From positions 2,728,001 to 2,792,000 of the forward strand of contig NZ_CP077369.1 of assembly GCF_019048525.1 (NCBI RefSeq): a stretch of DNA of 64,000 nt, given 5' to 3'. The position numbers were made by a program, and so were the translations under genes. Shown piece after piece: positions 1 through 8,079 of this stretch (position 1 is its first letter; each line of letters starts with the position of its first letter). The notes under the pieces were generated by a model. That model did no database searches. It was not told the DNA's origin and saw only the letters and a list, made by a program, of their open reading frames with translations. The stretch is from Acinetobacter lwoffii (GTDB lineage: Bacteria; Pseudomonadota; Gammaproteobacteria; Pseudomonadales; Moraxellaceae).

Positions 1-1891
1 GTTCAGGAATATGGAAAACGGATTCGCCATTCATCTGGCCAGTCATGACGCCATACTGCACCAGTTCCTGTACCGCTGGAGAAAGCTGGCTATTACGGAA
101 CCAGTATTCCCATTTTTCTACGCTCCACTCGCCTTCTAAGGTTTGCTCAGGTATTTTTAAAATATCCTGTGGCATCAGATTCTGCGTATTTACATCTTGG
201 GAAATATCTTCCAGCAAAGCTGTCTGTGCAACTGGCTGAACCGGAGCTGTGTTTTCAAGAGCAGGCTGAGCAATCGAATCCTGTGAAAGTTCCAATTCCG
301 GTGCAGCAAGACTAAATTCCTCATCAGCAGGCATACTGTCTTGTGCTGGCTCGGTATGAATCACAGCATCTGCAGGAATAAACTCTTCAAGCAGAAAATC
401 ATCTGAACTGTTGCTTGTAGCCGCTGTTTCTGGGGTGCTCTCGATTTCATCGAAACCAAATAGGCCTTTATCATCATTTGGATCAAAAACAATCTGATCC
501 GCAGACTGAATCTCTTCAATCACTGTTTGAGTTGCTACAGGCTGGACAGGTTCAGGTGCATTGATGCTGGTTGGCTCTTCTTCATCGAGAAAATCATCCG
601 AAGAAGGCCCAGACGCTGATGCAACATCAATCTCCTCATCTGTCCCATCGTCCAGAGAGAAATCATCAAATACCGGTTCTGCCTCCAATGATTGTGTTTC
701 TATTGATTCAGATTGAAGTTGTGTCTGAACAGGTGGCTGTAGACGTGTTGTATGGGTTGTTGCCTGTTGCGATGCAGTCTCCTGCATTACTGGAATTTCA
801 CTTGGTTGTAATGGACGGAAAGCCAGTAAGCGTAGCACCGTCATCTCAAAGCCTTGTTCCTGCGTAACTGCAAGCTGTAAATCGGCACGACCCTTACAGG
901 CAATCTGATAATAGAGTTGCAGGTCTTGTGCTGAAATTAGAGCCGATAATTGCATGATCTTTCGATTGATCTCGGCACTATATTTCAAACTCAGATCTGG
1001 CAGGTACTGCAATAAAGCCAGTTCATGCAGGGTTGAAATCAGCTGGTCGAGCACCAGTGATACATCCAGAGCTTGCTGGCGGAACTGTAGCAATAACTGA
1101 CTGACTTGTGCTTTCTGATTCTGGTGAATCGCCAGAATCAGGTCATAAATAATAGTACGGTCAATCAGCCCCAGCATGTCTTTAACATCCTGATGCTGAA
1201 TCGCTCCCTGACCATAGGCAATCGCCTGATCGGTCAACGACAAGGCATCACGTAATGAACCTTGCGCAGATTCAGCAATCTGCCAGATCGCATCCTGATC
1301 AGACTGAATACTTTCTTTGCTAAGAATATGGCCCAGATGTTCGGTAATTTCATCGACTGCCAATGGGCGCAAGGTAAATTGCAGACAGCGAGAAATTACG
1401 GTAATTGGCAGTTTTTGCGGATCGGTGGTTGCAAATAGGAATTTGACATGTTCCGGCGGTTCTTCTAGCGTCTTTAACAAAGCATTGAAAGAATGCGTGG
1501 AGAGCATGTGCACTTCATCGATCAGGTAGACCTTAAAGCGACCTTGAGTCGGTGCATAAGGCACATTGTCGAGCAGCTCACGGGTATCTTCGACCTTGGT
1601 ACGGGATGCCGCATCGATTTCGATTAAATCAATAAAGCGCCCTTCATTGACTGCGGTACAGGTCGGACACACCTCGCAAGGCGTCGAAGTAATACCGGTT
1701 TCGCAGTTCAAGCACTTCGCCAAAATACGTGCAATCGTGGTTTTTCCGACACCACGCGTTCCTGTAAACAAATAGGCATGATGCAAACGGCCACGTTCGA
1801 GCGCGCTGGTTAAAGCACGTGATACATGGTTTTGCCCCACCAATTCATTAAAATTACGAGGACGGTATTTTCGCGCAAGTACTTGATACAT
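1..1891 (-). CDS. dnaX: DNA polymerase III subunit tau/gamma (partial, 3' end beyond the window)
   Basis: Clamp-loader ATPase that loads the beta clamp and, as tau, links the polymerase cores. About 630 codons are visible from the ATG at 1889-1891; the C-terminus lies outside. The N-terminus reads MYQVLARKYRPRNFNELVGQ, the usual DnaX opening. The Walker A stretch GTRGVGKTT is encoded near 1735-1765. A four-cysteine zinc module (CLNC, then CEVC and CPTC) is encoded near 1660-1715. The DEVHML Walker B and a sensor SRC motif follow near 1390-1530. The segment encoded at about 1-900 is rich in Gln, Glu, Ser and Pro, as expected of the linker and tau-specific part. Identity is secure. Whether a short gamma form is made cannot be judged here. 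Confidence 0.97.
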   Translation of the reverse strand, partial: MYQVLARKYRPRNFNELVGQNHVSRALTSALERGRLHHAYLFTGTRGVGKTTIARILAKCLNCETGITSTPCEVCPTCTAVNEGRFIDLIEIDAASRTKVEDTRELLDNVPYAPTQGRFKVYLIDEVHMLSTHSFNALLKTLEEPPEHVKFLFATTDPQKLPITVISRCLQFTLRPLAVDEITEHLGHILSKESIQSDQDAIWQIAESAQGSLRDALSLTDQAIAYGQGAIQHQDVKDMLGLIDRTIIYDLILAIHQNQKAQVSQLLLQFRQQALDVSLVLDQLISTLHELALLQYLPDLSLKYSAEINRKIMQLSALISAQDLQLYYQIACKGRADLQLAVTQEQGFEMTVLRLLAFRPLQPSEIPVMQETASQQATTHTTRLQPPVQTQLQSESIETQSLEAEPVFDDFSLDDGTDEEIDVASASGPSSDDFLDEEEPTSINAPEPVQPVATQTVIEEIQSADQIVFDPNDDKGLFGFDEIESTPETAATSNSSDDFLLEEFIPADAVIHTEPAQDSMPADEEFSLAAPELELSQDSIAQPALENTAPVQPVAQTALLEDISQDVNTQNLMPQDILKIPEQTLEGEWSVEKWEYWFRNSQLSPAVQELVQYGVMTGQMNGESVFHIPE

Positions 1892-1970
1892 GTATGCTCC
1901 TTTTTACAGGTCTAAGCATACTGTTTTTTTATAAAATAGTGAAATGAATGCCGGTTTATAAAGAATAAAA

Positions 1971-2001
1971 ATCCCTTGATCAAAATCATTGAAAAAGGGA
2001 T
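1971..2001 (-). terminator. Probable terminator of the NlpE-like gene
   Basis: Complementary arms ATCCCTT (1971-1977) and AAGGGAT (1995-2001) enclose a 17-base loop. On the minus strand the hairpin is followed by a T-rich run, and it lies just past the stop codon at 2025. The long loop makes it weaker than the other terminators in the window. Confidence 0.5.
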
Positions 2002-2024
2002 ATAAAACAGATGCTTTTTTAAAA

Positions 2025-2468
2025 TCAGACGGATTCAAACAAGATAAAGTCACTTTGCATCTGGTAGCGTTTGCCTGTTTGATCTTCACGAATTTCCAGA
2101 ACATGCTTTTTCAGATCGACATAGAGTAGATTCCGGGTATCGACATTCAGCAATTCAATCTTTTGTTGTGATTCATCCTGAAACCGAATATTCCCGCTCA
2201 TCGTTTCAATTTCATTATGACCACTTAAACTTTCACGCTGTAAAGTAAAGGTCTGATCTTCATTTAAAGTTAAGGCCACTGCCATGCCTGGACAGTCTTC
2301 ACAACTTGAAAAGCATCCCATACATGGCGTTGTACCTTGATAATTCCCGACCCAGGCAGGAATCTGAGCTTTGGCTTCCATCACCGTTTTTACAGCCGGC
2401 TGATTCGGCTCCTGACATCCGAACAACGCACTGCTTGCGACCAGTGGAATCACCAGCACTTTTTTCAT
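2025..2468 (-). CDS. NlpE-like (copper resistance NlpE N-domain) outer-membrane lipoprotein
   Basis: Predicted lipoprotein of 147 residues. I choose the ATG at 2466-2468 (MKKVLVIPL) because it gives a normal signal peptide ending in lipobox LFGC with Cys18; an in-frame ATG 11 codons upstream would spoil it. The mature part resembles the N-terminal domain of NlpE/YcfL-type proteins: a WVGNYQGTTPC opening, then a beta-rich segment with TLNEDQTF. Two CxxC pairs (Cys49/52 and Cys56/59) sit where NlpE usually has one, suggesting metal binding or a disulfide role. The family links surface or copper stress to envelope signalling. A function here is inferred from family resemblance only. The gene stands alone between dnaX and the serine hydrolase gene. 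Confidence 0.72.
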   Translation of the reverse strand: MKKVLVIPLVASSALFGCQEPNQPAVKTVMEAKAQIPAWVGNYQGTTPCMGCFSSCEDCPGMAVALTLNEDQTFTLQRESLSGHNEIETMSGNIRFQDESQQKIELLNVDTRNLLYVDLKKHVLEIREDQTGKRYQMQSDFILFESV

Positions 2469-2546
2469 TACTTCACACCATAGCCATGGACTGCGCGACA
2501 AAATAACATATTTGTCTGATGGGCTAAACTCCCAAATCAGGGATAA

Positions 2547-3812
2547 CTAGCGCCAGCCTTTGCGGCCGGTCAGTACCGCATCCGCACAGCGCAATGTTTC
2601 CTGCGTCAGGCCCCAAAGACGATAATCTCCGGTTAATGAACCTGTCGGGAAATTATGGGTATAGGCAAAACTTAAATTCCGCTCAGGATCGCACCAGGCA
2701 CCAGAGCCATTAAACCCCATATGACCAAAACCTTTAGAGGCTTTTCCTAAAGTGAGAACACGGTGATAACCCAAACGCCAGTGCATCGGTAAAGGCATGA
2801 CCCGATCTCGTGTTTTGTATTGCATCTGACTAAGTCGCTGGAACACCTCAGGCGAAATCAGTTGCTGACCTTGCCATTCGCCATGATTCGCCAGCATGGT
2901 ATAGATTTTTGCCAGACTCTCTGCAGTAAAGACACCATTGGCGGAGGGAATAATCGCTTGTAGCCCCTGTTCACTAAAGAAACTAAATTTCTTCATGCCT
3001 TTGGGAATCATGGCATCCTGAAAATCCTGAGGATCCTGCCCGCTAAAGACCAAGGCTCGCTCCATCAGGTTCGGCTTTCTTGGTGTAGTTTTTTTCGCAG
3101 TCTGTGTTTGAGACTTGGCTGCTTTAGGCTTTAAAATGGGCAGCGCTACCCGAGCTAACTCATTCGTCGGTACGCTAAAATAAGCACCATTTAACTGTAG
3201 TGGCTGTACCAGATATTCCTGCATCAGCTCACCCAGTTTTTTACCAGTCGCTTTTTCTAATGCTCCACCCACCTGCCAGCCAAAAGTCAGCGGTTGATAG
3301 GCTGCATCTGTTGCAACTCGAAAACGTGGTTCCGCTGCTGCAATCCGGTCCAGCATATGCGACCAGTCGGCCATTTCAGTGGCATCATCAATCATATTAC
3401 GGATATCAAACAGGCCACTTTGATGACTCAGCATATGCGCCAGAGTAATATTTTCTTTACCCTTTTGTGCAAATTCAGGCCAGTATTCTGCAACCGGTCG
3501 ATCATAATCCAGATAACCTTGACTCACCAGAATGTGCGCCAAAGTCGCCAGCACACCTTTGCCTGTGGAATAACACAGCGACATGGTATCCGGTTGCCAG
3601 TTTTCAGTGACAGACTTTTTACCGGTATAAATATCGACGACCTTTTGTCCCTCAAAATATACCACCAGTGCGGCACCACCCTGTTCGGTACGTGCATCCT
3701 GCAAACGGCTAAACTGACGGGCAAGGTCACTGAAACGCTCATCGACATTGCCCTGATAATTATGCTGATCAGCAAACAGATAATCTTTAATTGGCTGCAT
3801 CATTCTATCCAT
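2547..3812 (-). CDS. Serine hydrolase of the beta-lactamase / EstB family
   Basis: 421-residue enzyme with the penicillin-binding-protein/class C beta-lactamase fold. The nucleophile motif SxxK is Ser82-Thr-Gly-Lys85 (context CYSTGKG). A tyrosine in AYQPLTFGW (Tyr172) fits the second catalytic motif of EstB-type esterases. The late GFGHMGFNGSGAW segment fits the third motif region. No signal peptide is seen, so it is probably cytoplasmic and more likely an esterase or peptidase-like hydrolase than a beta-lactamase. A lysine/threonine-rich insert (SQTQTAKKTTPRK) lies near residue 240. Possible starts are the ATG at 3812 or the Met four codons later. The substrate is unknown. A strong hairpin separates it from the MaoC gene upstream, so it probably has its own promoter. 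Confidence 0.8.
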   Translation of the reverse strand: MDRMMQPIKDYLFADQHNYQGNVDERFSDLARQFSRLQDARTEQGGAALVVYFEGQKVVDIYTGKKSVTENWQPDTMSLCYSTGKGVLATLAHILVSQGYLDYDRPVAEYWPEFAQKGKENITLAHMLSHQSGLFDIRNMIDDATEMADWSHMLDRIAAAEPRFRVATDAAYQPLTFGWQVGGALEKATGKKLGELMQEYLVQPLQLNGAYFSVPTNELARVALPILKPKAAKSQTQTAKKTTPRKPNLMERALVFSGQDPQDFQDAMIPKGMKKFSFFSEQGLQAIIPSANGVFTAESLAKIYTMLANHGEWQGQQLISPEVFQRLSQMQYKTRDRVMPLPMHWRLGYHRVLTLGKASKGFGHMGFNGSGAWCDPERNLSFAYTHNFPTGSLTGDYRLWGLTQETLRCADAVLTGRKGWR

Positions 3813-3835
3813 AGAATATTGATCCCTTAAAATGA

Positions 3836-3862
3836 AAAAGCCTAAATCGGGTTTAGGCTTTT
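3836..3862. terminator. Rho-independent terminator after the MaoC gene
   Basis: Perfect 11-bp stem AAAAGCCTAAA / TTTAGGCTTTT around loop TCGGG. Its A/T-flanked arms make it functional in both directions. It lies directly downstream of the MaoC stop codon (minus strand) and upstream of the serine hydrolase start. Confidence 0.85.
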
Positions 3863-3871
3863 GATCCAGAT

Positions 3872-4726
3872 TTAAATCGCTTTGATATGACCGGTGACAT
3901 GCGGTTTTTGACTCTTACTGTTTCGAATCAGGAAATCTGTCTCATTCGCTGCCTGCGCGGTCAGGAACTCAACTTTAGATGGCAAGTACATCGGCAACTT
4001 GAACCAGACATCAACTTCATAAGCATCTGGCAATGACAGATTCGCCAGTGCTTTGGCTTTGCTCCACATACCATGTGCAATTGCCTGTTTAAAGCCAAAG
4101 GCTTTCGCTGTAACTGCATGAATATGAATCAGGTTAAAGTCACCTGAGGTCATGGCATAACGGCGACCCGTATTCTCCGAGATGCTCCATTCATTATTCA
4201 GTTTGTATTCTGGCGCTTGGCTTTCTGCAGGTTTAGCAGCCGCTTTAGCATTGGTCTTTTGACGTGACAGATAAGTGGTTAATGCTTCAACTACGACTTC
4301 ACCTGCCACTTTGACTGTAGTAATGAAATCAAACTGAACGCCTTTATCATGTGGCTGTAATTCACCAAATTTGCATGATAGGGTCAAGGTTTCATTGACG
4401 CCGATTTTACGGTATTGCTTCACTTGGTTACGGATATGTACCAGACCCAAGATCGGAAACGGAAATGCTTCTGAAGTCATCATGTGCATTTGTAGACTTT
4501 GTGAAAGCACCGTCAGATAGATTGCTGGAATATAACCATTATTTTTAAAACCGCAGACTTCATTATAGGCTTTCAGATGTTTTTGATCGACCTTGAATGA
4601 ATCCACCACATATTCAACTTGCGGTAGAACTTTTTCAGCTTTCGGCTTTTTAAAAATCAAGCCTTGAATCACTTTTGGATAGGCTAAATAAGGTTTTGGA
4701 AGTTGACTAAAATGGCGCGTATTCAT
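3872..4726 (-). CDS. MaoC-like dehydratase / (R)-specific enoyl hydratase
   Basis: 284-residue double-hotdog protein of the MaoC/hydratase-2 group, which adds water to trans-2-enoyl-CoA (or the reverse) to give the R-3-hydroxyacyl form. The C-terminal half carries the hydratase-2 signature: GDFNLIHIHAVTAKAFGF followed by AIAHGMW, with the Asp/His pair in D-FN-IH. The N-terminal half looks like the degenerate hotdog domain usual in the long members. It lies downstream of the FabG4-type reductase on the same strand with a 158-bp gap, and the thiolase faces away beyond. The three enzymes supply hydration, ketoreduction and thiolysis steps for acyl-CoA turnover. Chain-length preference cannot be read from the sequence. 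Confidence 0.85.
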   Translation of the reverse strand: MNTRHFSQLPKPYLAYPKVIQGLIFKKPKAEKVLPQVEYVVDSFKVDQKHLKAYNEVCGFKNNGYIPAIYLTVLSQSLQMHMMTSEAFPFPILGLVHIRNQVKQYRKIGVNETLTLSCKFGELQPHDKGVQFDFITTVKVAGEVVVEALTTYLSRQKTNAKAAAKPAESQAPEYKLNNEWSISENTGRRYAMTSGDFNLIHIHAVTAKAFGFKQAIAHGMWSKAKALANLSLPDAYEVDVWFKLPMYLPSKVEFLTAQAANETDFLIRNSKSQKPHVTGHIKAI

Positions 4727-4770
4727 ACTGAACCTTTAAAATATTCTTTTCATTTATATATGAGTGGATT

Positions 4771-4846
4771 TCTCTCTCCCTTTGGGAGAGAGTTAGAGAG
4801 AGGGCTAAAAAAAGGCCCCTAATCTCCCTCTCCTAAATCCTCCCCC
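4771..4846. repeat. Palindromic intergenic repeat between MaoC and FabG4 genes
   Basis: A 9-bp perfect stem CTCTCTCCC (4772-4780), loop TTT, GGGAGAGAG (4784-4792) is followed by a second purine-rich arm (GAGAGAGGG near 4797) and a matching pyrimidine-rich stretch (CCCTCTC near 4827). The compact, self-complementary, strongly strand-biased build looks like a dispersed intergenic repeat rather than a terminator, since it lacks a T run after the first stem. Copy number elsewhere in the genome cannot be seen here. Confidence 0.6.
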
Positions 4847-4884
4847 TGAGCTTCAATAAAAGCGCAAGAGAGAATTTGAATGCT

Positions 4885-6276
4885 TTAAGCCCCTAAAAGA
4901 CTTTGACCACATACACGTATCACGTTGCCATTTAAACCTGTTGATGCAGTAGCAGCAAACATTGCAATCGTTTCTGCAACATCGACAGGTAGACCGCCTT
5001 GACTCATCGAATTCATACGGCGGCCCGCTTCACGGATCGCAAATGGAATCGCAGCCGTCATTTGTGTTTCGATAAAGCCCGGTGCAACGGCATTAATGGT
5101 TATACCATTTTTTAAAGTTGGTGCTGTGAATTTCACCACACCAATCACACCCGCTTTAGACGCTGCATAGTTGGTTTGACCCAGGTTACCTGCAATGCCT
5201 GAAATTGAGGATACACAGATAATACGACCATTGGCATTTAGACCATCGTTGGAGATTAAATAGTCATTTACACGTTCAATCGCAGACAGGTTGATGTTAA
5301 TCACCAGATCCCATAGCTCAGGCTTCATATTGGCCAAAGTCTTGTCACGGGTAATACCGGCATTGTGCACAATAATGTCCAGACCACCCTGCTCAGCTGC
5401 TGCCGCTTTGATTTTCTCACCTGCATCTGCAGCAGTAATATCAATAGCTAAAGTTGAACCGCCAATTTCACCGGCTACACGATCAAGGTCCGCTTGCTGC
5501 TGCGGAACATCCAGACAGATGACATGTGCACCATCACGTGCCAATACATGAGCAATCGCTTCACCAATACCACGGCTCGCACCGGTTACTACAGCAGTTT
5601 TGCCTGCTAATGGTTTAGTCCAGTCTACGTCTACTTTTTCAGCTGGTGAAACACGGATCACCTGACCAGAAACATAGGCAGACCGTGGAGAAACTGCAAA
5701 ACGTAAAGCAGACTCAAGATTTGCTTTAGCACCAGCATCTACATAGATCAGGTTCGCTGAAATTCCCTTTTTAAACTCTTTACCCACAGATTTTACAAAA
5801 CCTTCCAGTGCGCGTTGAGCAATGGACTGGCTGACTGATTTAGCAGTTTCAGGCGTAGTTCCTACAATCACGACACGGCCAGAACTTTGGATTTGACGTG
5901 CAATCGGGTTGAAGAAATCATAAAGTGATTTTAACTGTTCTGAGTTTTCGATTCCTGAAGCATCAAAAATGACAACTTTGAATTTTGATTCTTTATCGCC
6001 TGGATTAAATGCACCCAGATTCAGTCCAGCTGATGCAGCAGCCTGTTGTAATTCAGCATTGTTACCTGCATAGCTATTGGCATGAATATTTGCCAGAACC
6101 TGAGCAATAGCACCAGTCAAGGTACTTGCCGGTGCTGCTCCAAACAATACTGCACCTTTGACTACAGGTGTAGCAGACTCAAAACGCTCTAAAGAAGTTG
6201 GGGATGGCAGACCCAAATTTTTAATGACAAATTTACCAATAGGAGATTTTGCAAAAGTTTGGTACTGATCAGTCAT
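4885..6276 (-). CDS. High-molecular-weight 3-oxoacyl reductase (FabG4 type, SDR family)
   Basis: 463-residue NAD(P)H-dependent short-chain reductase that converts 3-oxoacyl thioesters to 3-hydroxyacyl thioesters. The first ~210 residues form a degenerate Rossmann-like domain seen in FabG4 proteins. The C-terminal ~250 residues are a full SDR: TGASRGIGEAIA cofactor loop, NAG (in HNAGITRD), catalytic Ser in CVSSISG and YAASK (Tyr-x-x-x-Lys). Ordinary FabG has only about 245 residues, so the length itself marks the class. It is divergent from the thiolase gene across 240 bp and upstream of the MaoC gene on the same strand. It probably works on acyl-CoA rather than housekeeping acyl-ACP; that is inference from the neighbours. 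Confidence 0.88.
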   Translation of the reverse strand: MTDQYQTFAKSPIGKFVIKNLGLPSPTSLERFESATPVVKGAVLFGAAPASTLTGAIAQVLANIHANSYAGNNAELQQAAASAGLNLGAFNPGDKESKFKVVIFDASGIENSEQLKSLYDFFNPIARQIQSSGRVVIVGTTPETAKSVSQSIAQRALEGFVKSVGKEFKKGISANLIYVDAGAKANLESALRFAVSPRSAYVSGQVIRVSPAEKVDVDWTKPLAGKTAVVTGASRGIGEAIAHVLARDGAHVICLDVPQQQADLDRVAGEIGGSTLAIDITAADAGEKIKAAAAEQGGLDIIVHNAGITRDKTLANMKPELWDLVININLSAIERVNDYLISNDGLNANGRIICVSSISGIAGNLGQTNYAASKAGVIGVVKFTAPTLKNGITINAVAPGFIETQMTAAIPFAIREAGRRMNSMSQGGLPVDVAETIAMFAATASTGLNGNVIRVCGQSLLGA

Positions 6277-6516
6277 GTTTATTATCTCTCATACAAATTA
6301 ATTTTTGGTTGATCTAAAGTTATCCTTAAACTTCAGTATGATGCCAGACACTTATATTTCAATAGATCTACCAGTTTCCGCCCAATCATACTTGAGATAA
6401 CAGGCAGATGACTTGACCTAAGCGCAGTCTGTAATGTCATTGTAGTCAATACAGCTTATCTTCTTCTATGCTAATGTAACCGCCAAGAAGACGATCTATT
6501 TGCCTGGTAAAGCCTT

Positions 6517-8034
6517 ATGAGCAAAACAACTCAAGATAATCCAGCAGTCGAGAACTCTGCGACAGAAACTGTGTCAAAACCATCAACGCGTAGCAAGCGT
6601 AGCACTAAAAATCCTGATACAGCCAATGCCACAGAAAAAAGTCCGGCTAAAACCACACGTACACGCAGTACATCTGCACGTACCAAAAAAACGACTTCAA
6701 GCCAACAAGATTCAACATCTATAACACAGACTTCTGTTCAACAGGAACCAAACATGAGCCAAAATACAGTTCGCCGCGTTGCTATTATTGGTGGTAACCG
6801 CATTCCATTTGCACGTTCTAACGGTGCTTACTTTACGGCATCCAATACTGATATGTTCACAGCAACCCTGAACGGCCTAGTTGAACGCTTTAATCTGCAA
6901 GGTCAACGCTTAGGTGAAGTGGTTGCGGGTGCAGTACTGAAACACAGCCGTGACTTCAATATGACCCGTGAATGTGTACTAAATACTGCCCTTGCACCTG
7001 AAACGCCTGCTTATGACATCCAGCAGGCATGTGGTACTGGTTTGCAAGCGGCATTTCTTGTTGCCAACAAGATTGCTTTAGGTCAAATCGAAGTAGGCAT
7101 TGCAGGTGGTGTAGATACGACTTCTGATGCACCGATTGCTTTTGGTGACGGTTTACGTAAAGCATTACTTGAGCTAAACATTGCGAAAACTGCAAAAGAC
7201 CGTCTGAAAGCACTGACCAAAATCAATGTGAAAGACCTTATGGATGCACCAAAAAATGGTGAGCCGCGTACAGGTCTGTCTATGGGTGATCATCAGGCGA
7301 TTACCACACTGGAATGGGGAATTTCCCGTGAAGCGCAAGATGAACTGGCTGCATCTTCACACCAGAAAATGGCTGCAGCTTATGAAGAAGGTTTCTTTGA
7401 TGACCTGATTACACCATTCTTGGGTCTTCAACGTGACAATAACCTGCGTGCTGATTCTTCAGTTGAGAAGCTGGCAAAACTTAAACCTGCTTTTGGTAAA
7501 GGTGATGCACGTACCATGACAGCGGGTAACTCTACACCGCTAACAGATGGTGCTTCTTGTGTGCTATTGGCTTCTGAAGAATGGGCGAAGGCAAACGGTC
7601 ATGAAGTGCTAGCTTACCTGACTTTCCAGGAAACTGCTGCAGTTGACTTTGTCGAGAAAAAAGAAGGCCTGTTGATGGCGCCTGCTTATGCAGTACCACG
7701 TATGCTAGAGCGTGCCGGTCTGAAACTGCAAGACTTCGACTATTATGAAATTCATGAAGCTTTTGCATCTCAAGTATTGTCTACGCTGAAAGCTTGGGAA
7801 GATCCGAAATTCTGTAAAGAGCGTTTAGGTTTAGACGCTCCACTGGGTGCAATTGACCGTGCCAAACTGAACGTGAAAGGTTCATCACTTGCTGCCGGTC
7901 ACCCGTTTGCAGCAACTGGCGGTCGTATCATTGCGACAGCAGCAAAACTGATTAACCAGAAAGGTTCAGGCCGCGTACTGGTGTCGATCTGTGCAGCCGG
8001 TGGTCAAGGTGTAACGGCGATTATTGAAAAATAA
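6517..8034 (+). CDS. Acetyl-CoA C-acyltransferase (FadI-like thiolase) with disordered N-terminal extension
   Basis: Thiolase that cleaves 3-oxoacyl-CoA with CoA, or condenses acetyl-CoA. Catalytic features are present: nucleophilic Cys in QQACGTGLQ, His in YEIHEAFASQ, GHP in AAGHPFAATGGR and the second Cys in SICAAGGQG. The enzyme proper begins near residue 80 (MSQNTVRRVAIIGGNRIPF). The first 79 residues are low-complexity, rich in Ser, Thr, Lys and Arg, and look disordered. An internal ATG at 6754 starts exactly at the enzyme domain and has AGGA seven to eight bases upstream, so a short form may be made, or may be the only one. The gene faces the FabG4/MaoC genes and is closed by a strong terminator. 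Confidence 0.9.
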   Translation: MSKTTQDNPAVENSATETVSKPSTRSKRSTKNPDTANATEKSPAKTTRTRSTSARTKKTTSSQQDSTSITQTSVQQEPNMSQNTVRRVAIIGGNRIPFARSNGAYFTASNTDMFTATLNGLVERFNLQGQRLGEVVAGAVLKHSRDFNMTRECVLNTALAPETPAYDIQQACGTGLQAAFLVANKIALGQIEVGIAGGVDTTSDAPIAFGDGLRKALLELNIAKTAKDRLKALTKINVKDLMDAPKNGEPRTGLSMGDHQAITTLEWGISREAQDELAASSHQKMAAAYEEGFFDDLITPFLGLQRDNNLRADSSVEKLAKLKPAFGKGDARTMTAGNSTPLTDGASCVLLASEEWAKANGHEVLAYLTFQETAAVDFVEKKEGLLMAPAYAVPRMLERAGLKLQDFDYYEIHEAFASQVLSTLKAWEDPKFCKERLGLDAPLGAIDRAKLNVKGSSLAAGHPFAATGGRIIATAAKLINQKGSGRVLVSICAAGGQGVTAIIEK

Positions 8035-8053
8035 TTGTTCCCACTATAAAAAA

Positions 8054-8079
8054 AGCCCCTCAAATGAGGGGCTTTTTTA
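8054..8079. terminator. Bidirectional terminator between thiolase and the interrupted lipoprotein gene
   Basis: GCCCCTC (8055-8061), loop AAAT, GAGGGGC (8066-8072), with A run before and T run after. The two flanking genes converge on it, so it can serve both. Confidence 0.9.

Noticed and set aside
1..1891. dnaX frameshift site for gamma
   Set aside because: No A-rich slippery heptamer followed by a clear hairpin was seen at the right distance in the visible part.
3294..3830. 178-codon open frame on the plus strand
   Set aside because: Lies antisense to the serine hydrolase gene, has no motif or ribosome site, and composition follows the real gene.
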